Below are positions 34,142 to 46,000 of a DNA stretch of 64,000 nucleotides, one piece after another. The notes below the pieces were generated by a model that searched no databases, was not told the DNA's origin, and saw only the letters and a program-made list of their open reading frames with translations. The translations under genes and the position numbers were made by a program. The stretch is from Haliclona indistincta (Eukaryota; Porifera; Demospongiae; Haplosclerida; Chalinidae): NCBI GenBank assembly GCA_964017065.1, contig OZ024785.1, positions 6,212,167 through 6,276,166 on the forward strand. Direction: 5' to 3'. The number at the start of each line of letters is the position of its first letter. The stretch's first letter is position 1.

Positions 34142-36490
34142 AGTGAGTTGTTTATGTATTGAGATTGGAAAGTAAATTTATTTGGTATATAGTGGCGAAA
34201 AGGACAGCGAGCAGCCGTCAGAAAGGGAAAGGGAGACAAACTCGCCGCCAGGCGGCCCAGGCTGCCATTGAAAAGGAGATCCAGAACGGTGAGTTGAGTG
34301 CGCAATTTGCGCGTGTACAGATCTCGGATTTAGAGTGCCGCGGGAACCCATCATGTGAGCACGTAGCGCTAGGGCATCTATTTCTGTCAAGGCGCTCTAA
34401 ATCCTGTAGTTGCCGATGATTCGTCGTCTAAGGTATTTATACTACAGCTACATGGCAACAATAAACCTACGCAGATTATTTTTAAAACAATGGTTGATCG
34501 ATAAGTTTCTGCAGCACAAGCGTTCCTTCTTTTTCAAAAACACGTGCTGTGACCCGGCTGCCACACCCACAAACGCTGTTTTGCGTTACGCGTGGCAGTG
34601 GCTGATCTTGGACTCCAGCGAACGTTGAGAATGGTAGTAGCCTAGAGTCTTTTATACGCGCTGTGTGCGTTTATTAGTCTAGCTTTAAGTTGTCAACATA
34701 GCAAAAAGCTAGCTAGCTTACTTACGTGCAACACATCATCAAACCTGCTATTAATCTGAACATAACACAGTAGACTGAATCTATAGAAAAAGAAACATGT
34801 GCCATTAACTTCTTGAGTTCCTGCGGAAAAATAAGAGTTCCTGCAGAATTGAAGATGCATATCATATTTATCACATCATCACATCAAGATGAATAATAAT
34901 TATTTTCCTCCGTTACTGACTGATCAGATAATAGAATTAGCTGTTAGTATAATTTTAATTATTGCTTGATTGCTTATTATCCAGTCAGTGATTATGAGCT
35001 ACACTGTATGTATAATTTTGTGTGAATTTGCTTCTTTGTTTGTGATATGGTCATGAAGTCATTGTCATCTCGGTCATTTTATTATTATAATCTGAATGAT
35101 TGCTTGTTGATTCGATTGTATGTAATTGTCTGTGTTATTATTGTTTTGCTTACTTCTATTTCAGGGAGCTTCGACTATTTTTCAAGTAATGATGATAACT
35201 CAGTTAGTTACAATGTCAGGATGTGATTATTATTGATGTGTTTTTTTGTCTCAGGGGCTGTCTGATGAAGAATTGGTTAGTATTGTGTATGTAGGCTAGT
35301 TATATTTATGTACACATTTTTCAGCTAACAAGCACACCTAGAGCTGTGGATCCTGAACCTCCACCTGCAGTGGCAGTCCCTCAGCCTGCACCTGCAGTCC
35401 CTCGGCCTGTCCCTCAGCCTCCACCTGCAGTCCATCAGCCTGTCTGTCAGCCTCCACCTGTTGTCCGTCAGCCTCTGCCTCTTGTGTGGGTTCCTCCTCC
35501 TAGGCCTGCTCCTCCTCCTAGGCCTGTTCCTCATAGGCCTAGGGTTCCTCTACCTCCTATGCCTAGGGTTCCTCCACCTGTGGTCCCTCTTCCTGCCAGG
35601 CCTAGGGTTCCTCCACCTGCGGTCCCTCTATTGGTTGCTCAGCCTCCACCTGCGGTCCCTTGGCCTGTCCCTCATCCTCCACCTGGGGTACCTCAGCCTG
35701 TCGCTCAGCCTCCACCTGCGGTCCCTCAGCCTGTCGCTCAGCCTCCACCTGCTGTCCCTCAGCCTATCGCTCATCCTCCACCTGCGGTCCCTCAGCCTAT
35801 CGCTCAGCCTCTACCTGCGGTCCCTCAGCCTGTCGCTCGACCTCCGCCTGTGGTGCCTCATCCTATTGCTCAACCTCCACATGCGGTCCCTCAGCCTGTC
35901 GCTCGACCTCCACCTGCGGTGCCTCAGCCTATTGCTCAACCTCCACCTGCGGTGCCTCAGCCTGTCGCTCAACCTCCACCTGCGGTGCCTCAGCCTGTCG
36001 CTCAACTTCCACCTGCGGTGCCTCAGCCTATCGCTCAACCTCCACCTGCGGTGCCTCAGCCTGTCGCTCAACCTCCACCTGCGGTGCCTCAGCCTGTCGC
36101 TCAGCCTCCCCATGCACCTGTGGTACCTCATCCTAGACATGTGCCAAAACCAAAGGTATATCTCTATAGAGAGTTGTTATAAGGTTGGGCTTTTGTGACA
36201 CCAAGTAGTGTATAGCCTAGTTGATACTATAATAATGTATAAACAAATTACAATAATAGATAAGTTTTGCTACTATAACGTTACTTCTCCTATCAGCCAA
36301 AAATTGCATAATTACTGATGATGAATGACATTTTTGTCTTTGTAGCGTCCTCGAAGACAACTGAAAGGTCGTGCTCCAGTAAGCTACTAGTATAACTAAG
36401 TCAGATTATATTAGCTGATTAGCTTTCCACCTAGATTAATTACTGCTTTGCTTTTACTTGCAGGTTGTGTTTAAATTTGTGTTCAATTGA
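34142..36490 (+). CDS. Spliced proline-rich repeat protein inside the giant element
   Basis: The start codon is split by an intron: exon 1 ends with A at 34142, exon 2 (34193-34288) starts TG, giving MAKRTASSRQKGKGRQTRRQ. Then come exons 35165-35199 (SFDYFSSNDDNS), about 35255-35275 (GLSDEEL), 35324-36155 and about 36347-36379 (RPRRQLKGRAP), ending about 36464-36490 with VVFKFVFN and a stop. All junctions keep frame. The large exon is proline-rich, with about a dozen 11-residue repeats of the AVPQPVAQPPP type (33-bp DNA unit). The abrupt end suggests only the 5' part of a host gene was caught, as Helitrons often do. There is no domain I recognise; the N-terminus is basic. Confidence 0.55.
35640..36115. 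repeat. 33-bp coding repeat array
   Basis: Tandem units of the form CCTCAGCCTGTCGCTCAGCC plus TCCACCTGCGGTC, thirteen or so copies with small changes (CTCATCC, CTCGACC). It encodes the PQPVAQPPPAV repeat of the proline-rich gene. Confidence 0.85.
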
Positions 36491-36873
36491 TCGATCGAGA
36501 TTGGAAACTATAATCTTGGTAAGATAGCCTGACATAATTTATGACATATGTACACTTGAAAGGTAGATGAATACTCTGTATAGTCTGTACGTGAGGTACG
36601 GAGGGTCAGCCATCTTGTCTGTAAATTTGTGATTCTCTTTATAGTATACAAACCAGTTCGAGCCAGTATGTGACATCATGTATTATATAGAACTCATGAT
36701 CAGCTCAAGTGTTTTTTAGCCAAGTTTCTTACTTCTCTCTGACTATGTGCTTTTACGAAACGATAAATCATTGTAGTTTCAAGTCTTTCAAAGAGTGCCA
36801 TGTGTGTTAACCATAATCTGTTTGTTCTTAATTCACACGCAGCTGGCAGATCGAAGATCGACTCAAGTGTATC

Positions 36874-37154
36874 CAGGCCCGGCGGAAGCAAATTTTCATT
36901 GGACCGGCAGCTCATTAATATTCATATTTATTGCGTATGACCCCGCCCCTTCGCAATTTGTTCAATGTTCTGGTCGCGTGTTCCGACAGTCTCTGTCTAC
37001 GAAACAAGTTTATTCTGACTCGTACAGTCTCGTAGAGTGACTATGGCCACAGTTTAGCTCGTGGCAACGCAAGGAAAGTGCTTTTGTATAATCGTGGGCC
37101 AAAATTATTGGTCCGGCACGTGCCGGGTCTGCCCTGTTGGGTGCGCCGGGCCTG
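36874..37154. mobile_element. 281-bp TIR element with GTATC target duplication
   Basis: Inverted ends CAGGCCCGGCG / CGCCGGGCCTG, flanked by GTATC at 36869-36873 and 37155-37159. It is non-coding. The CAG start resembles hAT-like ends but only five flanking bases match, so the superfamily is open. It is followed (37155-37300) by short repeats of the ACAACTTGTATCCAAC type. Confidence 0.6.
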
Positions 37155-37594
37155 GTATCCAACACAACTTGTATCGAACAAAACTTGTATCCAACACAAC
37201 TTGTATCGAACAAAACTTGTATCCAACAAAATTAATGTGAACTTCAGAACTTGACATTTATCCAAAACAACTTGTATCCAGCAGATGTGAACTTCACATG
37301 TATCCAACGAACGTGAACTTCACAAACTTCAATTCACATTTTGTGCCAAGAAAAATTAATTTCACTTATAATTAGAATATTCATGGTTATGGTCACGTGG
37401 GCTGGTTAATAAACTAGCTAGAATTTTATTATAGTATTAACGCCACACGCCGATCCGAGGTCACTGGAGCCCTGCACGTAGTTCACTTATCCTGTCAAAC
37501 ACGGCATTGAGACCGTCTGGCTCCGCCAGTTCGTGGGTACTTCGCATCCAGGGACCTAAGGCTTAGCGAAACTGAATCGAGGCATGTCTATTAT

Positions 37595-38468
37595 ATAGAG
37601 TAAATTATCTATAATCGGTCAACATGTATATTCGTACGCTATTGCCAGCAAAACCAACGCAGCTAAGACGGTGTCTGTCACAGCAAACTATAGCCACTTG
37701 CATGTGTAGAAGACACAGCAAACCGTTAGCCCCAGCGTCCTTCCTGAAGGCGACAGCAAAAAATAATAGACACGTGTACGAATTTCCCTAAGATCGGTAG
37801 AATCTCTGTATTTTCGTTTCACCACTCGCTACGTCCAACGAAGTAGAGGAGCTGGCTAATTTAGTGCTGCTAGCATACACCCATCCTTGTGCTAAACGAT
37901 GACCAGCAGAAGTAGCCGAACACTCTCCTTGAACACAAGAAAAACGCAACAACATCACCCCCGCTGACCCCTCAAAGATCGTCATCAACAATACAGTAAA
38001 GTATTGTGCTTATGGAGACGTATTATTATAATTTTAATTATGGCTCTCCATAAGCACAATACTTTACTGTATTGTTGATGACGATCTTTGAGGGGTCAGC
38101 GGGGGTGATGTTGTTGCGTTTTTCTTGTGTTCAAGGAGAGTGTTCGGCTACTTCTGCTGGTCATCGTTTAGCACAAGGATGGGTGTATGCTAGCAGCACT
38201 AAATTAGCCAGCTCCTCTACTTCGTTGGACGTAGCGAGCGGTGAAACGAAAATACAGAGATTCTACCGATCTTAGGGAAATTCGTACACGTGTCTATTAT
38301 TGTTTGCTGTCGCCTTCAGGAAGGACGCTGGGGCTAGCGGTTTGCTGTGTCTTCTACACATGCAAGTGGCTATAGTTTGCTGTGACAGACACCGTCTTAG
38401 CTGCGTTGGTTTTGCTGGCAATAGCGTACGAATATACATGTTGACCGATTATAGATAATTTACTCTAT
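37595..38468. repeat. 874-bp near-perfect palindrome (two 424-bp arms)
   Basis: Arms 37595-38018 and 38045-38468 are inverted copies with only about three or four differences (for example TTTTTT/TTGTTT near the middle and GTTAGCC/GCTAGCC), around a 26-bp AT-rich spacer. Both arms carry the same 67-codon open frame, which I treat as non-coding. I see no target duplication. It is a foldback element or a recent inverted duplication within the giant element. Confidence 0.88.
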
Positions 38469-39059
38469 CCAGTTAATTATTTTCAAATTTTATTATTGTT
38501 CAAATTTTCATAAAAAAAGTAGCTTGAAATATTTCAGAAATAAAGTAGCTTGAAATATTACGTGATGTGTATCACCTGCAAGAATAAATATTGTTATTAA
38601 GTCAGTTGAGTGTAATAATCTAGTACCTTTGGTCAATCTTGTTTGGCAATAATAAATATATTCGAGACTGTCTTGGTTTCTCCAAATGTGACATTAGGAA
38701 TTTTCAAACCAACCACAATGGGTACTCAGCCACTCTACCAACGACAAGGTGCAGTCTAACAGAGTGGAAAAATAACTTGGTCTTGTCTATAGACCTTTCA
38801 CACACACACACTAGTGTGATAGAGAAAACAGTTCCCCTGATTGTTAATCTGTAGAGAGATAAAAGAATGTAAATAATCAAAAGAGAGAAAATAGTATAGA
38901 GAGTAGACCATCCTTATCCAGCCCTAGGAATGCAATTCAAGCAAGGAAAACATTACAAAGATAAGCTCATAGCATGAGAAAGATAAGGCATGATGTTATT
39001 GACACAAATTTAATCCATTGGAAAAGGAGGTCTATTGTACTTGCCTGCATAATATCCAG

Positions 39060-39245
39060 CACTCATTACAACATACATACTCACATAATACATACACACA
39101 TCCAGCACACATCACATAATACACACATCACATAATACACACACACATAATACACATACACATCCAGCACACATCACATAATACACACACATGTAATACA
39201 CACATCATAATTATAATACACACACAAGTAATACACACACACGTA

Positions 39246-39318
<73 letters not shown>

Positions 39319-39415
39319 ATACACACACACATAATACACACACACATAATACACACACACACACACGTAATACACACACACACACATAAAACACACACAC
39401 ACATCACATAATACA
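39060..39415. repeat. (CA)n microsatellite with TAATACAC interruptions
   Basis: CA repeats interrupted regularly by TAATACAC or CATAATACAC words. Open frames through it (Cys-Val) are artefacts. It lies downstream of the Rep-helicase gene. Confidence 0.95.
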
Positions 39416-40019
39416 TAACACAATGTAATACACATTATACATGATAGTATTATATACACACTAACAATACAGGTAGTATATCAGATTGCATTGACGACAT
39501 GTATGTACAGTGGATTGTCTATGTAAACTTGAGGTTGGTGAACTTTACAACACAAATTAAGTAACATCACTTGCATCAGGACTGGGTATCTATAATCAAC
39601 TGACCCACTGACATCCGCGTCTATCACTGTGCACATTAGCAGACACAACATTACGTGACCATCATGCACTGGTCGACAACCATGATATGGGTTGATCCGC
39701 CTATGATGCACCAGCTTTAGAGCAGAGGTAGTTTGTCAGGATCATAGATGATGTGAACTGAAGACATGTGAATAAACTCAATGCTAGTATCAGCAGAGTA
39801 ATGATCACACGGAGGGTTTAGTGAGCTATCAACAGCAGAGAAGACACCATGCATGGTCAGTAACAACTAGCGCTTTATTTAGAGCACAACATTACTAAGC
39901 TTCATTGTAGTGAAGTACACTGGTGCTCAATTGAGGTACCAAGGCTAACTCCACGACTCCACGATGAGAGCACATAACATCATTGTATTGTACAATGTCC
40001 TTACTTTCATTTCCAGTGA

Positions 40020-43000
40020 TTAAACAGATAATGTTCTAAGGACAACGTCATAATGCCCAGGGAGATATCTCAAATACATTGCTCTTTGTGTTATGTCATC
40101 GGGCAAGGTTCTATCAACAGAATGTGGACTAAACCTGTACCAATTGTGATCTTGTGTACTGTAAGTAAAGATACAAGTGTTGATGAGATGAGATAAGGTT
40201 ATTATCTCAATGTCAGAGCCCCAAGTTGCATTTTGATTCATTTTAGTGCGCTCTATGTACTGTTGTACACTTGAGTAACCTGCAAACAGATCATACTGGT
40301 GAGCATACAACAGATGGGAGATTGCTACCATATGATCTAATACAGCTTGGCGTACTGCCATGTGCTGAGCTTGTGAACCAGTGATCACATATGAAAAGGA
40401 ACGGAACATACAGTTCCCATCACCAACTATGTCTTTAGTATGGTTGTGATCAGGTGGAGTGAGAGGTACATTAGCACCACCACCTCTGTGTCTGGGTGGT
40501 GGATGATGGTGTTCTAGACCAAGAGTAGCGCAAGCAGTTTTTTGCCATTCTAAGTCTACAGGATAGTAGTAGTACGGCCATCTTTGTGTATGTGCTGGAT
40601 CAAATGAACCTGTAATTAAGCAATCATCATTTTGTGCACTAGCAGTAGTGTGAAGTTGCTTGTTAGGAGCACTACTATTACAAGCTCTTTTGGCTGGTTT
40701 AGCAGTTTGAACAGGGGCAGTGCTAGTTCGTTTACGCTGAGTGCCCAGGGTGCTAACAGGTGCTGTTTGTTGCTTGGTAGTGGTTTGTGAGCATTTTATT
40801 TTCTTGCTGGGAACAACCACAGTATGTACTTGGTCAGTATCAGGTTTTCCAACAAGCTTACGTTTAGAAGCCTGTTGAACAGGAATGGTGTACAGAGGAA
40901 GATCAGGTCTATACATTTTACGTAGACGATTATACTCCTCTAAAGATCGCTTGCTGACTATAATGGACTTTGGATCAAATGAGAGGAGATGCAAGCCCGT
41001 GAGTGATCTTACTCTAGACAAAGCAACATAAGCCATTGCAGCACAAAAAACTTTATCCGACAGATCAATAATGGCATGGTCCAGGGACAATCCCTGGGAC
41101 TTGTGTATAGTAACAGCATATGCCAATATCAATGGAAATTGTTCTCGACGAACATAGTAGTTTTTCATAACAACGAATCTGCTCTTGACCCTTTCAACCT
41201 GATATGGGTTAGTCAAGTGATCAAATTGTACAGTTACAAATTGTTTAGTTATTGCAGTAACTGTACCCAATGAACCATTGACTAGACCTTTCTTTGTGTC
41301 AACGTTACGGCGTAACATAACACGTGCTCCAATAGCTAACACTAGAACACTTTGCAGTCCTCCTGTCATGTTACAATCATGGTTTAATTTATGGAGCTGT
41401 TTGTCAGCAGTTTTTGTCCACTTAAGTTTACTGACAGTTTCGTCAACATCATCAGTACATTCTAGTTCGAATGATTTACCAGGAAGAGATTTGAGCATTT
41501 TATTGTTTAGCTCGTCACATTGCTTGCGTGTAGGAAAAAATGTTACTACCATTATTCCTTGTTCTTGCAACTCAGCAATTTTCTCAGTCAATGAGCAAGT
41601 AAACACTCTTGATTGGAGAGTGCTTATGGTGGAGCTTGTAACTTCACCAATTCTAATACCATTAAGCAGCGTTGCATAGTCTTTGTCACCTTTCTGACGC
41701 TCATTGATGGTTAGCTCATCGTATACAACAGTTTCTTCCCATATATTGGGAGAGGTTGCACAGCCTATTCTGTACTTGACTACAGTGTCAGGTACAGCTG
41801 AAAATACTGGTTGACCACCAACAGGCTCAAGTTGAAGCAAATCACCGAAAACAATCATATTTCGTGCTCCAAAGTAGTCAACACCTCCATATAGCTCATT
41901 CAAGCGTAGATGAATGTATGCTAGATTGAGGCTACTAACCATTGAAATTTCATCTACAATGAATAATTTTACATTACGCAGAGCTGTTTTCATCACTTTG
42001 TGTGCAGCTTTTGGTAAAGACCAATGAACGGCTGACCTGCCCCCGTGCTGGACAGGCAGCTGAAATAACCTGTGGATAGTCATGCCACCAACATTAAACG
42101 CAGCTAAACCTGTTGGTGCAGTTATGGCACATGAGCAATCAGCACTAGGCCACAGTTGAGCTACATATGCTTTGATTGTCTCGATTAGAAACGATTTACC
42201 TGTTCCAGCGACACCTGTGACAAACATGCACAATGGAGGTAAGTCACAAGAACAATCATTTGTTTCATGTTGTTGCACGTGAATCATATGCTCTTTGACT
42301 TTGTCAAATATTCGCCTCTGATCTGCATTCAACATGTTGGTCCTATCGGAAAGACTAAGTGTGTCTTCACACTTAGTGACCATGCTTACAGCATCCTGCA
42401 TTGCAGCAACTGCTTCACAGATTAGCTGTGGCTCACTATCAACCTTTTGCTCTGGACAATCAGATTGTCTGGCTTCATTGATTAGTTTAACACTACGATT
42501 ACATTCAAGCATCTGCTGTAATCGAGTGTGGTGAGTCAAGCAACGGTTTTTACCAGTGTCAGGAAAATGACGATTAAATGCTTCTTCAGCAGTTTCGTCT
42601 TCTAGTAAAAGCTCACTCTCGTTTCTGAAAGGCACAAAAAGCATGATTAGAGAATAGTAATAATCTTCTTTCTGATTTTCATTTCTCAAATCATACAACT
42701 TGTGATTGGGTAACACAGGTTTGCCGCGCTTTTTGAATTCAGTTTGTTTCACACCTTTGACAATAGTGTGATACCAACTGTAATTAGCGACAATGTCGTA
42801 AAGACACACGTCCTCAAGCTTATCGGGACGATCAGGATAGTATGTGTCTACAAGATTCGACTCGAATAAATCCTCACTATCGGGATCTGACTTTGAAAGC
42901 TCCGTCAAAGCTGCGTGACTTTTGAGTCGTCGATTTCGTTTGTGAGGCATAGATACATTTACGAACTGTATTGCTTCTGATTTTTCAGTCAAGTGGTCAC

Positions 43001-46000
43001 CCAACAACAAATCAGCAGCCTCATACAAACCACACTCTCGTGAGCTCAAGGCTTTCATTCCAAATTTGTAGAGCTTGCTATAAATGCTCTTACTGTCTTG
43101 GATTTCTCTCCAAATGTCTTGCATATTGCTTCTTTCTGCTTTAGTGACATAGCCACTAACGTAATGAGCTAATGCAAGAGAAGACTCTGACACAAACTGT
43201 ATGTCAATGTTAGCTTTCCACAATAACAGAATCAGAGGATTATAGTCATTCACTCTAACCTCTGACTCTGTTCGTGGAAGTTCGTAGATTTTCTTACGAG
43301 TTTTAAGAGAGTCTTCTACAGAGTGCACAATACCTGTTTCACAAGCCGGACGAGGAAAGCCAAACTTACAGTAAGTTATGAACGTACTGCCGACCTTTCG
43401 TCTGCGCTTGCAATATGCACTACACTTATGCATTTGATATCTTGTGACGAGCTCATGCAATTCAGGACTGGTTTTCTTGTCAGGTATGTGACAAGTAACC
43501 CTTTCCTGGATCCATTTCAATACAACAGCAGAGTCATCACAGCCAATAACAGGTGCGTCTTTTATCCACAACAGGACGTGGTAATGAGGTGCACCTCTGG
43601 CTTGATACTCCTTCTTCCAGTAGAAGTGCTCTACTTCACCCAATATCTGACCTTTACATATGACAGTGCGAAAGAAGGCATGAAATTTCTCAGAAAATTT
43701 TCGAGAAACCGATATAGGATCTTCTGTGCAAAGTCTTCCTATATCGTAACTAGGAGGGACATTGTTTACCTTCCTGAGGTAACGAGCCATGTCACTCCAC
43801 TCATATTCAGCACAACTGAATGTGAGAAACAATGTTGGTGATCCCCAGTTACGCACCATGCACTTGAGATCACTCTTACGCTGCCACCAGTACTGTTTGC
43901 TACCGCGTACTGACTGAAGCATTGTGAAGAGGCTTGCTTCTAACCGTTCATCAGAGGTTTCAACCTTAGCTAGTAGCTGTTTAACAGACATAGCAACTCC
44001 TCGTGAGGAATGAAGGACATTGTAGACGCCGTTACCTACTTCACGTAGGGTTTTTTGATTCAGCAGATAAAAAACATATGAAGCATCTTTGCGAAATCGC
44101 GAGTCTTTGTTATGCAAACGTTGTTTGACAAACTCGCTAAAGCTCAAAGTGATTTCTTTGTTGCGAGGATGATTCTCACCAAATTGCCCGTTTGGGTAGA
44201 GTACAGGAAAGCACATAACATCCAAGTCTTTCAATCTACTGTGAATAGGTGCTTCTGTAACATTAACCAACTTGTATTGGTCTATGTCAGAAACAGTTGG
44301 AATCTGGTTATCTAAATACCTAATAGTATAGGACTGATAACCAGCTATATCGTCAGCAGTAGCCTTATCTAGCATCTTAGTGGTTGCATTGTTAGCCACT
44401 TCGATTACTTTTTGTGTAGTTTCATCGAGGCTGTCTGCTTCTACTGACTTATAAAGTTTGTGAATCTCTTTCAGCTTTCTTATAGCTGCTTTCACACGTT
44501 CTATATTGACCAGTGAACGCCAGACAACATTAGCTTTTGTGGGTTTACCATTCACTAGTATGTACAATTCCGGTGATGCAACACCAGACTTTGCCGATCC
44601 TTCAACATTGGACAGCGTTTCACACGTTTTATTGAATGGTAAAGGCAGAAAAAATACACTACCCTTGCAAGCTTTCAATGAGTTGTACACAGGCACTTTG
44701 CAGGTGTATGTGCCTAATCTAACTACTGTCTGAAAGCATTTAGCAAGCTGAATGAACTGTTTGCTAAGGGCATCGAGTTTATCAAGCTCAGATGGAATGG
44801 GTATGGTTTCCAAACCATTTAAAACACATCGTGGTGGCAATACATTGGCTTTGATTTTGGGTTTACAGTAGCTACACATATAGAGAGTTTCATCCTCGCC
44901 TGGAGGAGTGTGCTTCAGTATATAGTCTATGAGCTCTGACCCAATGTCCGAATCAAAATGCTTTGAGAAGTTGACTTTTGTGACAGATTTTCTCTGAAAT
45001 AAGCATTGACAGCTACAACACACATTTTCAGCATCGTCATTCCACTCTTTCTCAACTTGAGATATGACCAGAGCATGCTGTAACTGCAAGGTGGTTTCTA
45101 AGTTCAGCACTCTAAAAAACGAGTTGTTTATTGAGGAGCCTTCCTCGCCAACAAAATCATTAGTTGTTAGCAACTCGTCAAAGCTCTTCCCAGTTGCAGA
45201 AAGTAAACGCTTGAAATTACCTTCGCCTAGGGCACGATCAATGCCAGCAAGGGATTCGTGACTTGCTTTTGCACTATATACTCGACGCATAAACGTTCTC
45301 AGTACTTTATGATGTGCTGAAGCTGCTCGTATGATACGAAGCTCACTATTACACATACTACCAGTTTGATGACATGCCAAAGAATGACCCATCATTTGGC
45401 GTTCATTTGGGCAGTCATCGCATGATTGTAATACTTGTCGTAATTCATGCATTGGAAGAGTAAAGGCATTCTTTAGTCTAACAATTGCATTGACTTCATC
45501 ATCAGTGATTGGCTTACAATCACTGGTACACGGCATTTCATCACGAGGCTGGCTGGAAGGATCAATACGATCAGGCACATCTGAATCATCATCATCCTTT
45601 ACATACGATGCTTCATAGAAGTATGGATCACATGATCTTTTGCGATGAATGCCTTCACCAAAGTCATCTCTGCTTTTGATACTTTTTGCATTGATACTTT
45701 TAGCAGATTTAATCAAATCAGCAGCATATTCCTTGCGCTTCTTTAAGGCTTCATGAACCAGCCTACGAGCTGCTATTCTACATGCAACACGATAAGAGAT
45801 TCTAGCCAATCGCTTTGCTATAGGCTGCTCTTTAAAAGCTTTCATAACCTCGGTTCTTGCTTTACGATTTGCTAGCAATTCTCCTATCAGTTCATTGATG
45901 TACATTTCCTTTACACTAGATTTTGGAGGAGACAAATAGTATTTGTTTTTCCTAGTGTGCGAGATGACTTCTTTGTGTTTAGCATAGTACGCCATACATG

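Noticed and set aside
35461..36198. Leu/Ser-rich and Cys/Thr-rich frames overlapping the proline-rich exon
   Set aside because: They are alternate frames of the 33-bp repeat; only the proline frame joins upstream and downstream exons.
37788..38275. Identical 67-codon frames on both strands
   Set aside because: They are the two arms of the palindrome; no start context, splice partner or family.
39128..39459. Cys-Val-rich open frames resembling a cysteine-rich protein
   Set aside because: They are translations of a CA microsatellite.
39481..39711. 76-codon minus-strand frame downstream of the Rep-helicase gene
   Set aside because: No motif or supported splice to the helicase gene; could be 3' non-coding.
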